A stretch of DNA of 64,000 nucleotides, from assembly GCF_041260665.1 (NCBI RefSeq), contig NZ_JBGCCT010000002.1, positions 372,001 through 436,000 on the forward strand. The letters are read 5' to 3'. The position numbers and the translations under genes are program-made. The notes below the pieces were generated by a model that was given only the letters and a program-made list of their open reading frames with translations, searched no databases and was not told where the DNA came from. This document shows, in pieces, positions 27,847 through 39,270 of the stretch (positions within the stretch are counted from its first letter, which is position 1; each line of letters opens with the position of its first letter). This stretch comes from Catenulispora sp. GP43 (GTDB lineage Bacteria; Actinomycetota; Actinomycetes; Streptomycetales; Catenulisporaceae).

Positions 27847-28479
27847 ATGACGAGCTCAACCGACACCGCCGCCGGCCCGGACCACATCGCGATCGAGCCG
27901 GCCATCCTCTACTTCGGCACCCCGGTGGTCCTGCTGTCCACCGAGAACGACGACGGCTCGGCCAACCTCGCGCCGATCTCCTCGGCGTGGGCACTCGGAC
28001 ACACCATCGTCATGGGGCTCGGCGCCGAGGGCCAGACCGCGTACAACCTCGCGCGCCGCCCGCAGGTCGTGATCAACGTCCCCGGGCCGCATCTGTGGCG
28101 GCGCGTGGAGAGCCTGGCCACTGTCACCGGCCGCTTTCCGGTGCCGGAGAGCAAGCCGGCGGGGATGCGGTACGAGCCTGACAAGTTCGGCGTATCGGGG
28201 TTCACAGAACGGGAATCGGAGGTTGTCAGGCCGCCGAGGGTCGCCGAGTGCGGGCTGCAATTTGAGGCCGCGATTGCCAGGGCCCTCGCGGACGTCACCG
28301 ACGACTTCCTCATCGTCGAGGCGCAGGTCCTCAGGGTGCACGCCGACCCGGCGATCGTGGTCCCGGGGACGGACCACGTCGAGCCGGCGGCCTGGAGTCC
28401 GCTCATCTACAACTTCCGGCACTACTTCGGGCTGGGCCCGGAATTGGGCCACACCTACCGGAGCCAGACCCCGCGCTGA
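27847..28479 (+). CDS. Flavin reductase-like (FMN-binding split-barrel) protein
   Basis: Protein of 210 aa from ATG 27847. A split-barrel FMN-binding fold: VVLLSTENDDGSANLAPISS, IVMGLGAEGQTAYNL, VINVPGPHLWRRVESLATVTG, and LIVEAQVLRVHAD, as in flavoredoxin/flavin reductase family oxidoreductases. Probably reduces FMN or a small substrate under control of the divergent ArsR-type gene. The frame extends far upstream without a real start, so 27847 is preferred. Confidence 0.88.
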   Translation: MTSSTDTAAGPDHIAIEPAILYFGTPVVLLSTENDDGSANLAPISSAWALGHTIVMGLGAEGQTAYNLARRPQVVINVPGPHLWRRVESLATVTGRFPVPESKPAGMRYEPDKFGVSGFTERESEVVRPPRVAECGLQFEAAIARALADVTDDFLIVEAQVLRVHADPAIVVPGTDHVEPAAWSPLIYNFRHYFGLGPELGHTYRSQTPR

Positions 28480-28528
28480 CCGATTCCACACGATCTACCT
28501 GGCCTTTCTGATCTGACGTTCCGTTATA

Positions 28529-28542
28529 TTACTCGTCAGTAA
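28529..28542. promoter_or_regulatory. TetR-type inverted repeat upstream of the cholesterol oxidase
   Basis: TTACTCGTCAGTAA, with TTACT/AGTAA arms and a 4-bp centre, lies 66 bp before the start codon. Sites of this form are used by several TetR regulators of lipid metabolism. The cognate regulator is not in this operon. Confidence 0.45.
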
Positions 28543-28568
28543 GTCGTGACTTCTCATGCGGGCGGTAG

Positions 28569-31325
<2,757 letters not shown>

Positions 31326-31329
<4 letters not shown>

Positions 31330-31805
31330 TCATCGACATGCCCGAGGGCAAGGAGCCGATCGGCTACGTCTGGGGTGAGATGGTGCCCGGCATCGGCCCC
31401 GCGGCGGCGGCCTTCTCGATGGCGGTGTACGAACACACGACCCTCGGCCTGCGCGAGTTCGAGGCGGCGCGCCTGCGGATCGCCCAGATCAACGGCTGCC
31501 TGTTCTGCCTGGACTGGCGCACCGAGCGCGCCGGGACGAAGGTCGAGGACGGCTTCGACCAGGCCGTGGCCGACTGGCGCGGCGCGGAATCCCTCGACGA
31601 GCGCACCAAGCTCGCGGCCGAGTACGCGGAGCGCTACGCGCTGGACCACCACGGGCTGGACGACGAGTTCTGGGGCCGGATGCTGGCCCGCTACTCGCAG
31701 GCCGAGGTGGTCGAGCTGACGATGTGCCTGGGCTCGTGGCTGGCCTTCGGGCGGCTGAACCATGTGCTCGGGATCGATGCGGTGTGCGTGTTGCCAGGGC
31801 ACTGA
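31326..31805 (+). CDS. Carboxymuconolactone decarboxylase / AhpD-like protein
   Basis: Protein of 159 aa from GTG 31326, which overlaps the preceding stop (GTGA). The AhpD-type redox motif NGCLFCLDWRTERA (CxxC followed by a relay residue) is intact, and LTMCLGSWLAFGRLNHVLG is the second family block. It may remove peroxide, fitting with the hydrogen peroxide made by the cholesterol oxidase encoded first in the operon. That link is inferred. Confidence 0.87.
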
Positions 31806-31817
31806 GGGGGGACGGGG

Positions 31818-31945
31818 CGGGACCGGCGGCGGCGCGGCCAGGATCCGGAGCGGCGCGGCCGGGACCGGCGGCGGCGCGGATGGCCGGCGCGGCGCAACCG
31901 CAACCGGCAACCGGAACCACCGGCCAACCGGCCAACCGGCCCGAA
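31818..31945. repeat. Direct repeats after the cholesterol oxidase operon
   Basis: A perfect 20-bp unit occurs at 31818-31837 and 31860-31879 (CGGGACCGGC plus GGCGGCGCGG). It is followed by short CAACCGG-type steps from about 31897 to 31945. It fills most of the 195-bp gap to the next gene end and codes for nothing recognisable. Confidence 0.7.
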
Positions 31946-32000
31946 CACGACCGGGCGGCACCGTCGCCGCCTGCGTCGTGCGTACGCGGGCTCGCCACGC

Positions 32001-32591
32001 TCAGCGCGAGAGCTCCACCATGGTGTCCTCGAAGTCCGGGAACTCGTCCCGGGCCGCGGCGACCACCTCGCGGGCCGTCATGCGCTCGGTTCCGGCGTGC
32101 TTCTCGGCGATGGCCGTGAATTCCGGGTGCGGTTTGGAGCGGCGGGTGGGGTGCTCCACCGCCTCGTAGGGTCCTGAGCCGTCGGCCACCAGCCACAGGA
32201 AGGAGGGCAGGTCGCAGGCGACCACGCCGGTCTCCCCCTCGGAGCCCAGGAACACGATCGGCTGCTCGGCCAGCGGTGCGTCCTCGCGGACCAGCCAGAA
32301 GGCCGCGTAGCCGCCGTCGGCGGTCTGGCCGAAGACCCGGAACTGGCCGGCGTCGGCGTCCGGGTTGGCGGTCCAGCCGCGGAACCAGTCGGCGGTGTCG
32401 TCGGGGTCCAGGAACTCCTCGAAGGGTTCGAAGTCCACCGGCGGGTGCTCGGGCGCGTCGTCCTCGTCGCGCTCGTCATCGTGGTCGTTGTCGTCGTCCT
32501 CGTCCTCGCCGGCCTCGGCGGGGAAGCCGATCGCGGCTATCGCGGCCAGCGCCGCGGGCAAGGCGAGGTCGTCGTCGTCTTCGATAGTCAC
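32001..32591 (-). CDS. SMI1/KNR4 (SUKH)-like protein with an acidic insert
   Basis: Protein of 196 aa from GTG 32591. Residues about 25-45 are an Asp/Glu run (EDEDDDNDHDDERDEDDAP). The rest (WFRGWTANPDADAGQFRVFG, GYAAFWLVREDAPLAEQPIV, FLGSEGETGVVACDLPSFLW) resembles SUKH-superfamily proteins, many of which are immunity proteins to secreted toxins. No toxin gene is adjacent. The assignment is tentative. Confidence 0.6.
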   Translation of the reverse strand: MTIEDDDDLALPAALAAIAAIGFPAEAGEDEDDDNDHDDERDEDDAPEHPPVDFEPFEEFLDPDDTADWFRGWTANPDADAGQFRVFGQTADGGYAAFWLVREDAPLAEQPIVFLGSEGETGVVACDLPSFLWLVADGSGPYEAVEHPTRRSKPHPEFTAIAEKHAGTERMTAREVVAAARDEFPDFEDTMVELSR

Positions 32592-32738
32592 GAGCCGTAG
32601 ATTAGCCGCGCCCGGGGCGTCTACTCCAGCGTCACAGGGAGCATCTCTCCGTGGCGGGCTCCCTAGGGGTATATCCGATGGCGCCACCCGGCAGTGTGCT
32701 GGTGAAATGGGTTGCGAGACGCGAGGAGGGGTGTGTCG

Positions 32739-32930
32739 ATGAACACCGTCATCGAACGCGAGCGTCAGGACAACGAGTGGGGTCCGGTCACCATCGTCCA
32801 CACGTGGGGCGGCTGGCCGTGGCGGGCGCAGTGCGAGGAGTGCACCACGCGCTCCCCGGGACACCGGACGCACGACGAGGCCAGGCAGTGGGCTGACAGC
32901 CACTACCACGCGTTCCACGAAATCGGCTGA
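32739..32930 (+). CDS. Small protein with a CxxC pair, unknown function
   Basis: Protein of 63 aa; GGAGG at about 32724 precedes ATG 32739. It has the knuckle-like AQCEECTTRSPGHRTHDEAR and is rich in Trp and His (HTWGGWPWR, SHYHAFHEIG). The CxxC plus histidines could bind zinc. I do not recognise the family. A good ribosome site and a terminator after it support a real gene. Confidence 0.65.
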   Translation: MNTVIERERQDNEWGPVTIVHTWGGWPWRAQCEECTTRSPGHRTHDEARQWADSHYHAFHEIG

Positions 32931-32976
32931 CGCACAGCACGGCACGGCACGGCAAATCACAGCACAGCACGCCGAA

Positions 32977-33015
32977 GGCCCGGCACCCGCGCGAACGCGG
33001 GCCACCGGGCCTTTT
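32977..33015. terminator. Terminator between the small gene and asnB
   Basis: GGCCCGG and CCGGGCC form the outer stem, CCCGCG/CGCGGG the inner stem around a CGAA tetraloop, followed by TTTT on the plus strand. It lies between convergent gene ends. Confidence 0.88.
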
Positions 33016-33046
33016 CCAAACTTCGGCTCAAGCCTCGGCTCAAGCG

Positions 33047-35710
33047 CTACTTCTGCTTGGGCAGCACCACCACCGCCAGCGGCGTGCGCTGCGCGCCCTG
33101 CCCCAGCGGGTTGTCCTTGAAGATCTCCGCGATCTTCTCCTCGGAGACCGTGGAGGCCTGGCCCAGGATGTTGCAGCCCAGGTCGTTGGCGTCGATGATG
33201 GCCACGCCCTGGAAGGTGTCGGCGGCCTGCCCGGTCAGCGACCTGCGCAGCCGGTCGGCGAGCTCGGAGGCGGCCTTGCCCGGGTCGGCCGGGGCCAGCT
33301 TCGCCGAGACGTTCGACGGGTACAGCGAGTACTGCGTCGGGCCGTCGATGGCCCGGACCGCGGGGCCGGCCAGCTGGTAGAACAGGCCCTTGCGGCCCAC
33401 GACCTTGCCGACCGCGCCGGCCGCGGAGGCCGCGACGATGCGCGCCAGGCCCGCCTCCTGGATCGCCAGCTGCATGGTCTCCGGGGAGCCGAGGCCAATG
33501 CCGGCGGGCGTGCGGACCACGAACTTCTGCAGCTTGCGGGCCGCGAAGGAGGGCTTGATCTCCCACAGGAAGTAGCTGCGGCCCTGGGAGATGGCCACCA
33601 CCTTCTCGCTGACCGCCAGGAACCACGGGCTGTTCAGCGCCTCGGCGTGCTCGTCGGACTCCGCGGCGCGGGCGGCGAACTCGGCGCCGTACTCGGAGAT
33701 CTTGGTGTGGTAGTCGTCGCCCTTGGCGAAGGCGTCGGTCTGGATCGGGAAGCGCAGCACCTGCCCGCTGGACGGCGTGCTGATCGCGATGTCCTTGCCG
33801 GGGTTGGCCGCGAAGTACTCCTTGGCCGCCGAGGTCGTGGAGTCCACGTGGGTGCCGGGGGCGTCCACGAAGGTCCTCAGCCACAGCTCGACGTTCAGCA
33901 GCCGCCAGAACAGCATGGTGTCGCTGTTCTTGCCGCTGATGAACTCCTCGAACGCGCGCAGCACCGAGGCCTGGTCGAAGTACGGCCGCGAACCGAAGGA
34001 GTCCGAGCGGAACACCGTGTGCACGTGGTTCTTGATCCGCAGGAACCACTCGCGCTCCGGCGTGGTGAAGCCGATCTTGTTGCGGCGGTCGACGATCTGG
34101 TCCGGCAGCAGGCCGCGCACCGCGTCGCGCAGGATCTTCTTGTTCCAGCCGCCCTTGATGATCGCCTCGGGCTCCAGCGTGAACAGGTAGCGCACCAGGT
34201 TGAAGTCCAGGAAGGGCACGCGGCCCTCCAGCGAGAAGCGCATGGTGTTGCGGTCCTCGTAACGCAGCAGCGAGGGCAGCGAGTTGGCGAAGATGTCCTC
34301 GACCAGGCGCGCCTTCAGGTCGTCCGGCACGGGGCTGAACGTCTCGCCCTTGTGCTGCTTGGCGAAGCCCTTGTCCAGCATCTGCCGGATGTCCACCGGC
34401 TTGTCCAGGCCGAGCTTGCCGCGCACGACCTGCTTGCCGTAGCGGGACAGCACGTCGGTGGAGGAGACCACCTCGCGCATCAGCTTCGTGTACTGCTTCT
34501 CCTTGCGCAGCTGGCGCAGGTAGACGAAGTAGTACGGCAGGTAGCCGGCCATCATCTCGTCCGCGCCCTGGCCGTCGAGCAGGACGGTGACGTGCTTGGT
34601 GGCCTCCTGCATCACCTTGTACTGCGCGTAGGGGCCGGTGGAGATGGTCGGCTCCTCCTGCGTGCGCACGAAGTCGGCCAGGTCCTCCAAGAACTCGTCC
34701 GGGTTCGGGTGGATCTTGTGGCACTCGATCGGGCCGTCGGCCTTGGCCATGACCGCGTCGACGTAGCGCTCCTCGTCGTTGACGCTGCCGGGGAACACAG
34801 CGGAGAAGCTGTTCTGCGTGGCGCCGACCGACTCCACGTCCTGCGCGTGCTGCTTCATCAGCTTGCTGATCACCGCGACCACGGTCGAGGAGTCCAGGCC
34901 GCCGGACAGCGCGGTGCCCACCGGCACCTCACCGACCAGGCGCATCCGGATCGCCTCGGTGAGCCGCTCCTTGAACTCCTTGGTGGTGTCCTTGGTGAAC
35001 GGCGAGCGCGGGCCGTCGGCCAGCAGGTCCTCGCGCAGCGTGGTGAACATCCGGCGCTGCACGTCGGAACCCTCGACGACCACGACCTCGCCGGGGCGGA
35101 CCTTCTCGATCCCGGCGAAGAAGGTGCGGTCGGAGTCCTCGTGGATGCGGAAGCGCAGGTAGCGGTAGAGCGTCTGGTCGTCCGGCGCGGCCTGGACCAG
35201 GCCCGAGGCCAGGATCGCCTTGATCTCCGAGCCGAAGACCAGGCGGTGGCCGCCGTCCTGGCCGGTCACCGAGGCCAGGTACAGCGGCTTGATGCCGAAG
35301 TGGTCGCGCGCCAGGTAGCTCTTGCCGGTCTCGGTGTCGTGGATCGCGACCGAGAACATGCCGTTGAACCGGTCGAAGGCCGCCTCGCCCCACTCGGCGA
35401 AGGCCCGGACCACGACCTCGGTGTCACAGACCGTGCGGAAGGTGTGGCCGAGGGCCTCCAGTTCGGCCATCAGCTCGCGGTAGTTGTAGACCTCGCCGTT
35501 GTAGACGGCGGCGTAGCGGCCGTCCTCGGTGAGGAACGGCTGGTCGCCGTGGGCCCGGTCGATGATCGCCAGGCGGCGGTGGGCGTAGCCGACGTGCGCC
35601 CCGTCGCTGTAGACGCCCTCGCCGTCGGGTCCCCGGTGGGCGATGGCGTCGCCCATCCTCTTGAGCATGGCCTCGTCATGGGCCCCGAAGACGCCCGCGA
35701 TACCGCACAT
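33047..35710 (-). CDS. asnB: Asparagine synthetase B fused to an F420-0 gamma-glutamyl-ligase-like domain
   Basis: Protein of 887 aa; AsnB is usually 610-650 aa. Residues 1-610 are a complete class B asparagine synthetase: Cys2 nucleophile in MCGIAGVFG, AVYNGEVYNYREL, the PP-loop ALSGGLDSSTVVAV near residue 275, LLDGQGADEMMAGYLPYY, SLEGRVPFLD. After a linker, residues about 653-887 form a second domain: WFLAVSEKVVAISQGRSY, VVRTPAGIGLGSPETMQLAI, GLFYQLAGPAVRAIDGPTQY, SNVSAKLAPADP and GVAIIDANDLGCNILGQ. This matches, as far as I can recall, COG1478-type F420-0:gamma-glutamyl ligase homologues. The frame is continuous. It presumably amidates aspartate with glutamine nitrogen; the added domain may join glutamate or another residue to a product. 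Confidence 0.88.
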   Translation of the reverse strand: MCGIAGVFGAHDEAMLKRMGDAIAHRGPDGEGVYSDGAHVGYAHRRLAIIDRAHGDQPFLTEDGRYAAVYNGEVYNYRELMAELEALGHTFRTVCDTEVVVRAFAEWGEAAFDRFNGMFSVAIHDTETGKSYLARDHFGIKPLYLASVTGQDGGHRLVFGSEIKAILASGLVQAAPDDQTLYRYLRFRIHEDSDRTFFAGIEKVRPGEVVVVEGSDVQRRMFTTLREDLLADGPRSPFTKDTTKEFKERLTEAIRMRLVGEVPVGTALSGGLDSSTVVAVISKLMKQHAQDVESVGATQNSFSAVFPGSVNDEERYVDAVMAKADGPIECHKIHPNPDEFLEDLADFVRTQEEPTISTGPYAQYKVMQEATKHVTVLLDGQGADEMMAGYLPYYFVYLRQLRKEKQYTKLMREVVSSTDVLSRYGKQVVRGKLGLDKPVDIRQMLDKGFAKQHKGETFSPVPDDLKARLVEDIFANSLPSLLRYEDRNTMRFSLEGRVPFLDFNLVRYLFTLEPEAIIKGGWNKKILRDAVRGLLPDQIVDRRNKIGFTTPEREWFLRIKNHVHTVFRSDSFGSRPYFDQASVLRAFEEFISGKNSDTMLFWRLLNVELWLRTFVDAPGTHVDSTTSAAKEYFAANPGKDIAISTPSSGQVLRFPIQTDAFAKGDDYHTKISEYGAEFAARAAESDEHAEALNSPWFLAVSEKVVAISQGRSYFLWEIKPSFAARKLQKFVVRTPAGIGLGSPETMQLAIQEAGLARIVAASAAGAVGKVVGRKGLFYQLAGPAVRAIDGPTQYSLYPSNVSAKLAPADPGKAASELADRLRRSLTGQAADTFQGVAIIDANDLGCNILGQASTVSEEKIAEIFKDNPLGQGAQRTPLAVVVLPKQK

Positions 35711-35956
35711 GTGCCGTGCCACTCCTCGCCGTATGTAGAACCTGCTCCGCGCTGAGCCAAACCTATACGACGAGCGGGTGACGCCTGTGCGACGTCGAGT
35801 AGTGTGATCTACGAGCGGGCAGAGGTCTCCCGTGAGATGCTCCCTCCCCCGGCCCGGCGTGGGATCTTCTGACGTTGCTAATATCGGAGTCGGAGGCGGA
35901 TTTCCAGCGCATCCGCCTATGCCGGACGCCACGGCTACCGATCCGGGGGGACGACG

Positions 35957-36949
35957 ATGGCGAATGAGACCGTGACCGACAAGTCACCGGATCCCCTCGA
36001 AGCAGGCTCCGGGGCCGGCCGCGAACCCGGGGAACCAGTGGGGTCGCCCACAGCGGCTCCGGGCACCCCGCCGGACCCCCTCGACTCAGTCGACCCGCTG
36101 GACCCACTCGACCCACTCGACCCACTGGACCCGCACGCCCCGCGTGGCGGCGACCCCATGCGGGCCGCGCTGTCCCCCGTCGAGCCCGTCAAGCCGGCTG
36201 AGACCGCCGGCCCGCTCAAGCCCACCGGCGCGCTGCGGCGCAACCCGGTGGTGCGCGCCGTGGAGGCCGTGGGCCGCACCTTCGTCCGCGACATGGTGGT
36301 CTTCTTCTCGGTGCCGGTCCGGGAGGTCCGGACGAAGAAGCTGATGGCGATCCCGGCCACGCTGCTGTGCGTCCTGACCATCGGGGTGCTCTGGATCCTG
36401 GAGATGAACCGGCCCGGCGGCCTGGCGTTCGTCATCGACATCGCCGGGGTGCGGCAGGGCGAGCCGATCTGGCAGCTGCTGCCGCAGCTGCCGCTGTCGC
36501 TGTTCGCCCCGGCCCCGGACCTGCCGGCCTGGGGCGCGATGGCCCAGGTCCTGATCGCCTTCGGGATCGCGGAGTGCTGGCTGGGCTGGAAGAAGATGAT
36601 CGCGATCGCGATGATCACCAGCGCGGTGACCTCGATGGCGGCCCGGCTGATGGTCTACGCCAGCAACTGGCTGCACATCGGCACCCCGCAGATCGACAAC
36701 TTCCAGGTCGACACCGGCCCCTCGGTCGCGGTGGTGTCCCTGCTGATCTACCTGGCGCTGCGGCTGCGCACGTACTGGGTGGTGGCGCTGACCGCGGTGT
36801 CGATGGGCGGCGAGGCGGCGATCCTGCCGAACCTGGCCGGGCGCGAGCACCTGGTGGCGATCAGCCTGGGCATCATCACCTACTTCCTGCTGGACCGGTG
36901 GTGGCCGGCGTGGAAGCGACGGCGGATCGAGCGGGCCACAGCGGACTGA
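35957..36949 (+). CDS. Multi-pass membrane protein with DPLDP-repeat N-terminus
   Basis: Protein of 330 aa, preceded by GGGGGGA. The first 95 residues are Pro/Asp/Gly-rich and contain a tandem DPLDP run around residues 38-55, encoded by GACCCACTG/GACCCACTC steps. After residue 110 there are about six hydrophobic segments (LMAIPATLLCVLTIGVLWIL, VLIAFGIAECWLGW, VVSLLIYLALRL, WVVALTAVSMGGEAAIL). The layout recalls rhomboid-like actinobacterial membrane proteins, but I see no Ser/His protease pair. Divergent from asnB. Function unknown. Confidence 0.75.
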   Translation: MANETVTDKSPDPLEAGSGAGREPGEPVGSPTAAPGTPPDPLDSVDPLDPLDPLDPLDPHAPRGGDPMRAALSPVEPVKPAETAGPLKPTGALRRNPVVRAVEAVGRTFVRDMVVFFSVPVREVRTKKLMAIPATLLCVLTIGVLWILEMNRPGGLAFVIDIAGVRQGEPIWQLLPQLPLSLFAPAPDLPAWGAMAQVLIAFGIAECWLGWKKMIAIAMITSAVTSMAARLMVYASNWLHIGTPQIDNFQVDTGPSVAVVSLLIYLALRLRTYWVVALTAVSMGGEAAILPNLAGREHLVAISLGIITYFLLDRWWPAWKRRRIERATAD

Positions 36950-36995
36950 GCGGCGGACTGAGCGGCGGACTGAGCGGCGGACTGAGCGGCGGACT
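36941..36995 (+). repeat. 12-bp tandem repeat that repeats the gene's stop codon
   Basis: GCGGACTGAGCG occurs four times (36941-36988) plus 7 bp. The first copy contains the last codons and TGA stop of the membrane protein gene, and every copy keeps an in-frame TGA. Confidence 0.9.
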
Positions 36996-37047
36996 CCGCC
37001 GAACGGATGGGGCACACACCCGACCGGATCAATAAGCTGTTCGTCCC

Positions 37048-37902
37048 ATGAGCTGGTATCCCGAACCCGACGAAACGCTCGTCCACCGCGGCCGCGTCAG
37101 CTTCGCGATCGGCCGCGCCGAGAAGGTCGCGGGCATGCGCTGGTTCCGTGACGACGCCGGCCGCGACATCGCCGCCGAGCTGCCCGGCTGGCCCGAGGGC
37201 CCGGCGTACGCCCCGCGCTCGGACGCCGCCGCGCGGACGAACAAGGCCGCGTGGGGCCTGGGCAAGGCGGTGGTGGTGATCGCGGCGATCGCGGTCAACG
37301 CGGTGAGCAACGCCAACCCGAACGTGGATCTCGGCGACGGCGCCCGGCCCACCGACCCGGCCCGCGAGGTCGAGGACTTCCCGGTGCTGGTCGCGGCCCC
37401 GGGCACGATCGCGCGCAACCTCCCGCACCAGCTGGATCCGGACCGCCGGGCCAAGCTGTACCGCACCGACCTGGCGGTCACCGACCGGCGGCTGGTGATC
37501 CTGGGCACCGTCGCCGACGGCGGGCTGGAGCACCCCGAGGTGCTGTGGGAAGCGCCGCGCGCCGCGCTGGCCTCGGTGGTGAAGCACGCGTTCGGCAGCG
37601 GCGGGGCCGATGTCAGCTTCGTGTTCGCGGACGGCTCCTGGGCGCGGCTCGGACTGGAGAACGTCGCGGCGGCGATCCAGATCGCCCACGAGCTGGAGCC
37701 GGGCTGCCGGGTCGAGCTGACCGAGCTGGCGGTGAGGAAGCTGGAGCCGAACTACGACAAGCCGCCGGCCGACCACGAGTGGGAGACCATACGGCAGGAC
37801 AACGGCCGGGCCGTCGCGCAGCTGGTGTTCCGGGCCCGGGGCAAGACGTTCCGGACCAAGCAGAAGGACGTCACGAAGTGGGTCGACGGCGCTCAGGATT
37901 GA
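37048..37902 (+). CDS. Hypothetical protein with a PH-like C-terminal part
   Basis: Protein of 284 aa. One hydrophobic stretch (AVVVIAAIAVNAV, about residues 74-86) splits a basic N-terminal part from a C-terminal region with TDLAVTDRRLVILGTVADGG, LWEAPRAALASVVKHA and VSFVFADGSWARLGL, the strand pattern of bacterial PH/GRAM-like domains. No enzyme motif. Its 3' end overlaps the convergent glcF gene by 32 bp. Confidence 0.7.
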   Translation: MSWYPEPDETLVHRGRVSFAIGRAEKVAGMRWFRDDAGRDIAAELPGWPEGPAYAPRSDAAARTNKAAWGLGKAVVVIAAIAVNAVSNANPNVDLGDGARPTDPAREVEDFPVLVAAPGTIARNLPHQLDPDRRAKLYRTDLAVTDRRLVILGTVADGGLEHPEVLWEAPRAALASVVKHAFGSGGADVSFVFADGSWARLGLENVAAAIQIAHELEPGCRVELTELAVRKLEPNYDKPPADHEWETIRQDNGRAVAQLVFRARGKTFRTKQKDVTKWVDGAQD

Positions 37903-39181
37903 GCGTCAGCCCCCTGATCGAGGCGTCGATGATCTCGATCGGGTGCACCACCGGCGTGTCGTCCCCCAGGTGCCGGCGGATCTGCAGCAGGCAGCCGGGG
38001 TTGCCGGTGGCGACCAGGTCGGGCTCGGTGGCCCGGATCCGCTCGGCCTTGCGGCGTCCCAGCTCCTCGGCCGCCTCCGGGCGCACCAGGTTGTGCACGC
38101 CGGCCGAGCCGCAGCAGAAGGCGGCCTCGGCCGGCTCAGCCACTTCCAGGCCGGGGATGTCGGCCAGCAGCTTGCGCGGCTGAGCCCGCACGCCCTGGCC
38201 GTGCGCCAGGTGGCAGGCGTCGTGGTAGGCGACGCGGGCCTGGATCCGGTGGCGTTCGGCGCGCGGTTCCAGGTCGGCCAGGACCTCGGAGACGTCGCGG
38301 ACCTTCGCCGCGAACTCCGCGGCCGGTCCGGCGTAGTCCGGGTCGTCGGCGAGCAGTTCGCCGTACTGCTTCAGGGTGGAGCCGCAGCCGGCGACGTTGA
38401 CCACGACCGCGTCCAGCTCCGCCAGCGGCACCGTGCCGGCCGCCGGCCGCCGGAACGCGTCGATCAGCCGCCGCGCGTACCGCTCGGCCTCCTGCTCGCG
38501 CCCCGCGTGCAGCGACAGGGCGCCGCAGCAGCCCTGCTCCGGCACCACGACGCGGCAGCCCTCAGCGCGCAGCACCCGCGCGGTCGCGGCGTTGACGTCG
38601 CTGAAGAACACCCGCTGCACGCATCCGGAGAGCATGGCGACGGTGGCGCGGGTCTCGCCCTCGGGCCAGGTCTGTGCCGGCAGCGTGCTCCACGCCTTGC
38701 GCAGCGTGGTGTCAGGCATCAGCGCCTCCATGGCGCCGAGCTTCGGGAAGCGGCGCAGCAGTCCGCTGGAACGGACCAGCGCCGCGACACCAGTCCGGCG
38801 GTACGCCACCGCGCCGAGGGCCGCCACCCGCAGCCGCGCCGGGTGCGGGAAGAGCCCGAACACGAGTTCCCGGAAGGCTTTGTCGCCGCGGCGCTCGGCG
38901 TAGGCGCGCTCGACCTCGGGACGGAACTCCTCGATGATCCGGTCGTACTGGACGCCGGAGGGGCACGCGCTCACACAGGACAGGCAGCCCAGGCAGGAGT
39001 CGACGTGCTCGGCCACCGCGTCGTCGAGCTCGGCCTTGCCCTCGAGCACCTGGCGCATCAGGTGGATGCGGCCGCGCGGCGAGTCGTTCTCGTCACTGGT
39101 GAGCGCGTAGGTGGGGCACGCCGGAAGGCAGAACCCGCAGTGGACGCATGCGGAAGTCAGGTCGTCCAGGTTCTCGCCCAT
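37871..39181 (-). CDS. glcF: Glycolate oxidase iron-sulfur subunit GlcF
   Basis: Protein of 436 aa from ATG 39181. Two 4Fe-4S ferredoxin motifs (CVHCGFCLPACP and CLGCLSCVSACP) and two CCG domains (EQGCCGALSLHAG, FCCGSAGVHNL, and the YHDACHLAHGQG segment). It accepts electrons from the FAD subunit that oxidises glycolate or D-lactate. The partner subunits GlcD and GlcE are encoded about 3 kb away on the other strand (42086-44835), not next to it as usual. Confidence 0.92.
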   Translation of the reverse strand: MGENLDDLTSACVHCGFCLPACPTYALTSDENDSPRGRIHLMRQVLEGKAELDDAVAEHVDSCLGCLSCVSACPSGVQYDRIIEEFRPEVERAYAERRGDKAFRELVFGLFPHPARLRVAALGAVAYRRTGVAALVRSSGLLRRFPKLGAMEALMPDTTLRKAWSTLPAQTWPEGETRATVAMLSGCVQRVFFSDVNAATARVLRAEGCRVVVPEQGCCGALSLHAGREQEAERYARRLIDAFRRPAAGTVPLAELDAVVVNVAGCGSTLKQYGELLADDPDYAGPAAEFAAKVRDVSEVLADLEPRAERHRIQARVAYHDACHLAHGQGVRAQPRKLLADIPGLEVAEPAEAAFCCGSAGVHNLVRPEAAEELGRRKAERIRATEPDLVATGNPGCLLQIRRHLGDDTPVVHPIEIIDASIRGLTLNPERRRPTS

Positions 39182-39223
39182 GGCCGGGAGTGTACTGATC
39201 GACAGTGCGCCGTCCACAGCGAA

Positions 39224-39262
39224 AACGGCTCCTGATCTCGTTCGTCGAGATCAGGAGCCGTT
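39224..39262 (-). terminator. Terminator of the tRNA-His gene
   Basis: A 17-bp perfect stem (39224-39240 with 39246-39262), loop TTCGT, followed on the minus strand by TTTTC. It lies just downstream of the tRNA in the direction of transcription, and upstream of glcF, so it also insulates that gene. Confidence 0.92.
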
Positions 39263-39270
39263 CCACGGAG

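Noticed and set aside
32592-34724. Very long frame continuing upstream of the SUKH-like gene through asnB
   Set aside because: Inside asnB it is a shadow frame; the real SUKH-like gene starts at GTG 32591.
36941-36995. The GCGGACTGAGCG array as a CRISPR
   Set aside because: Units are contiguous 12-mers without spacers and no cas gene is present.
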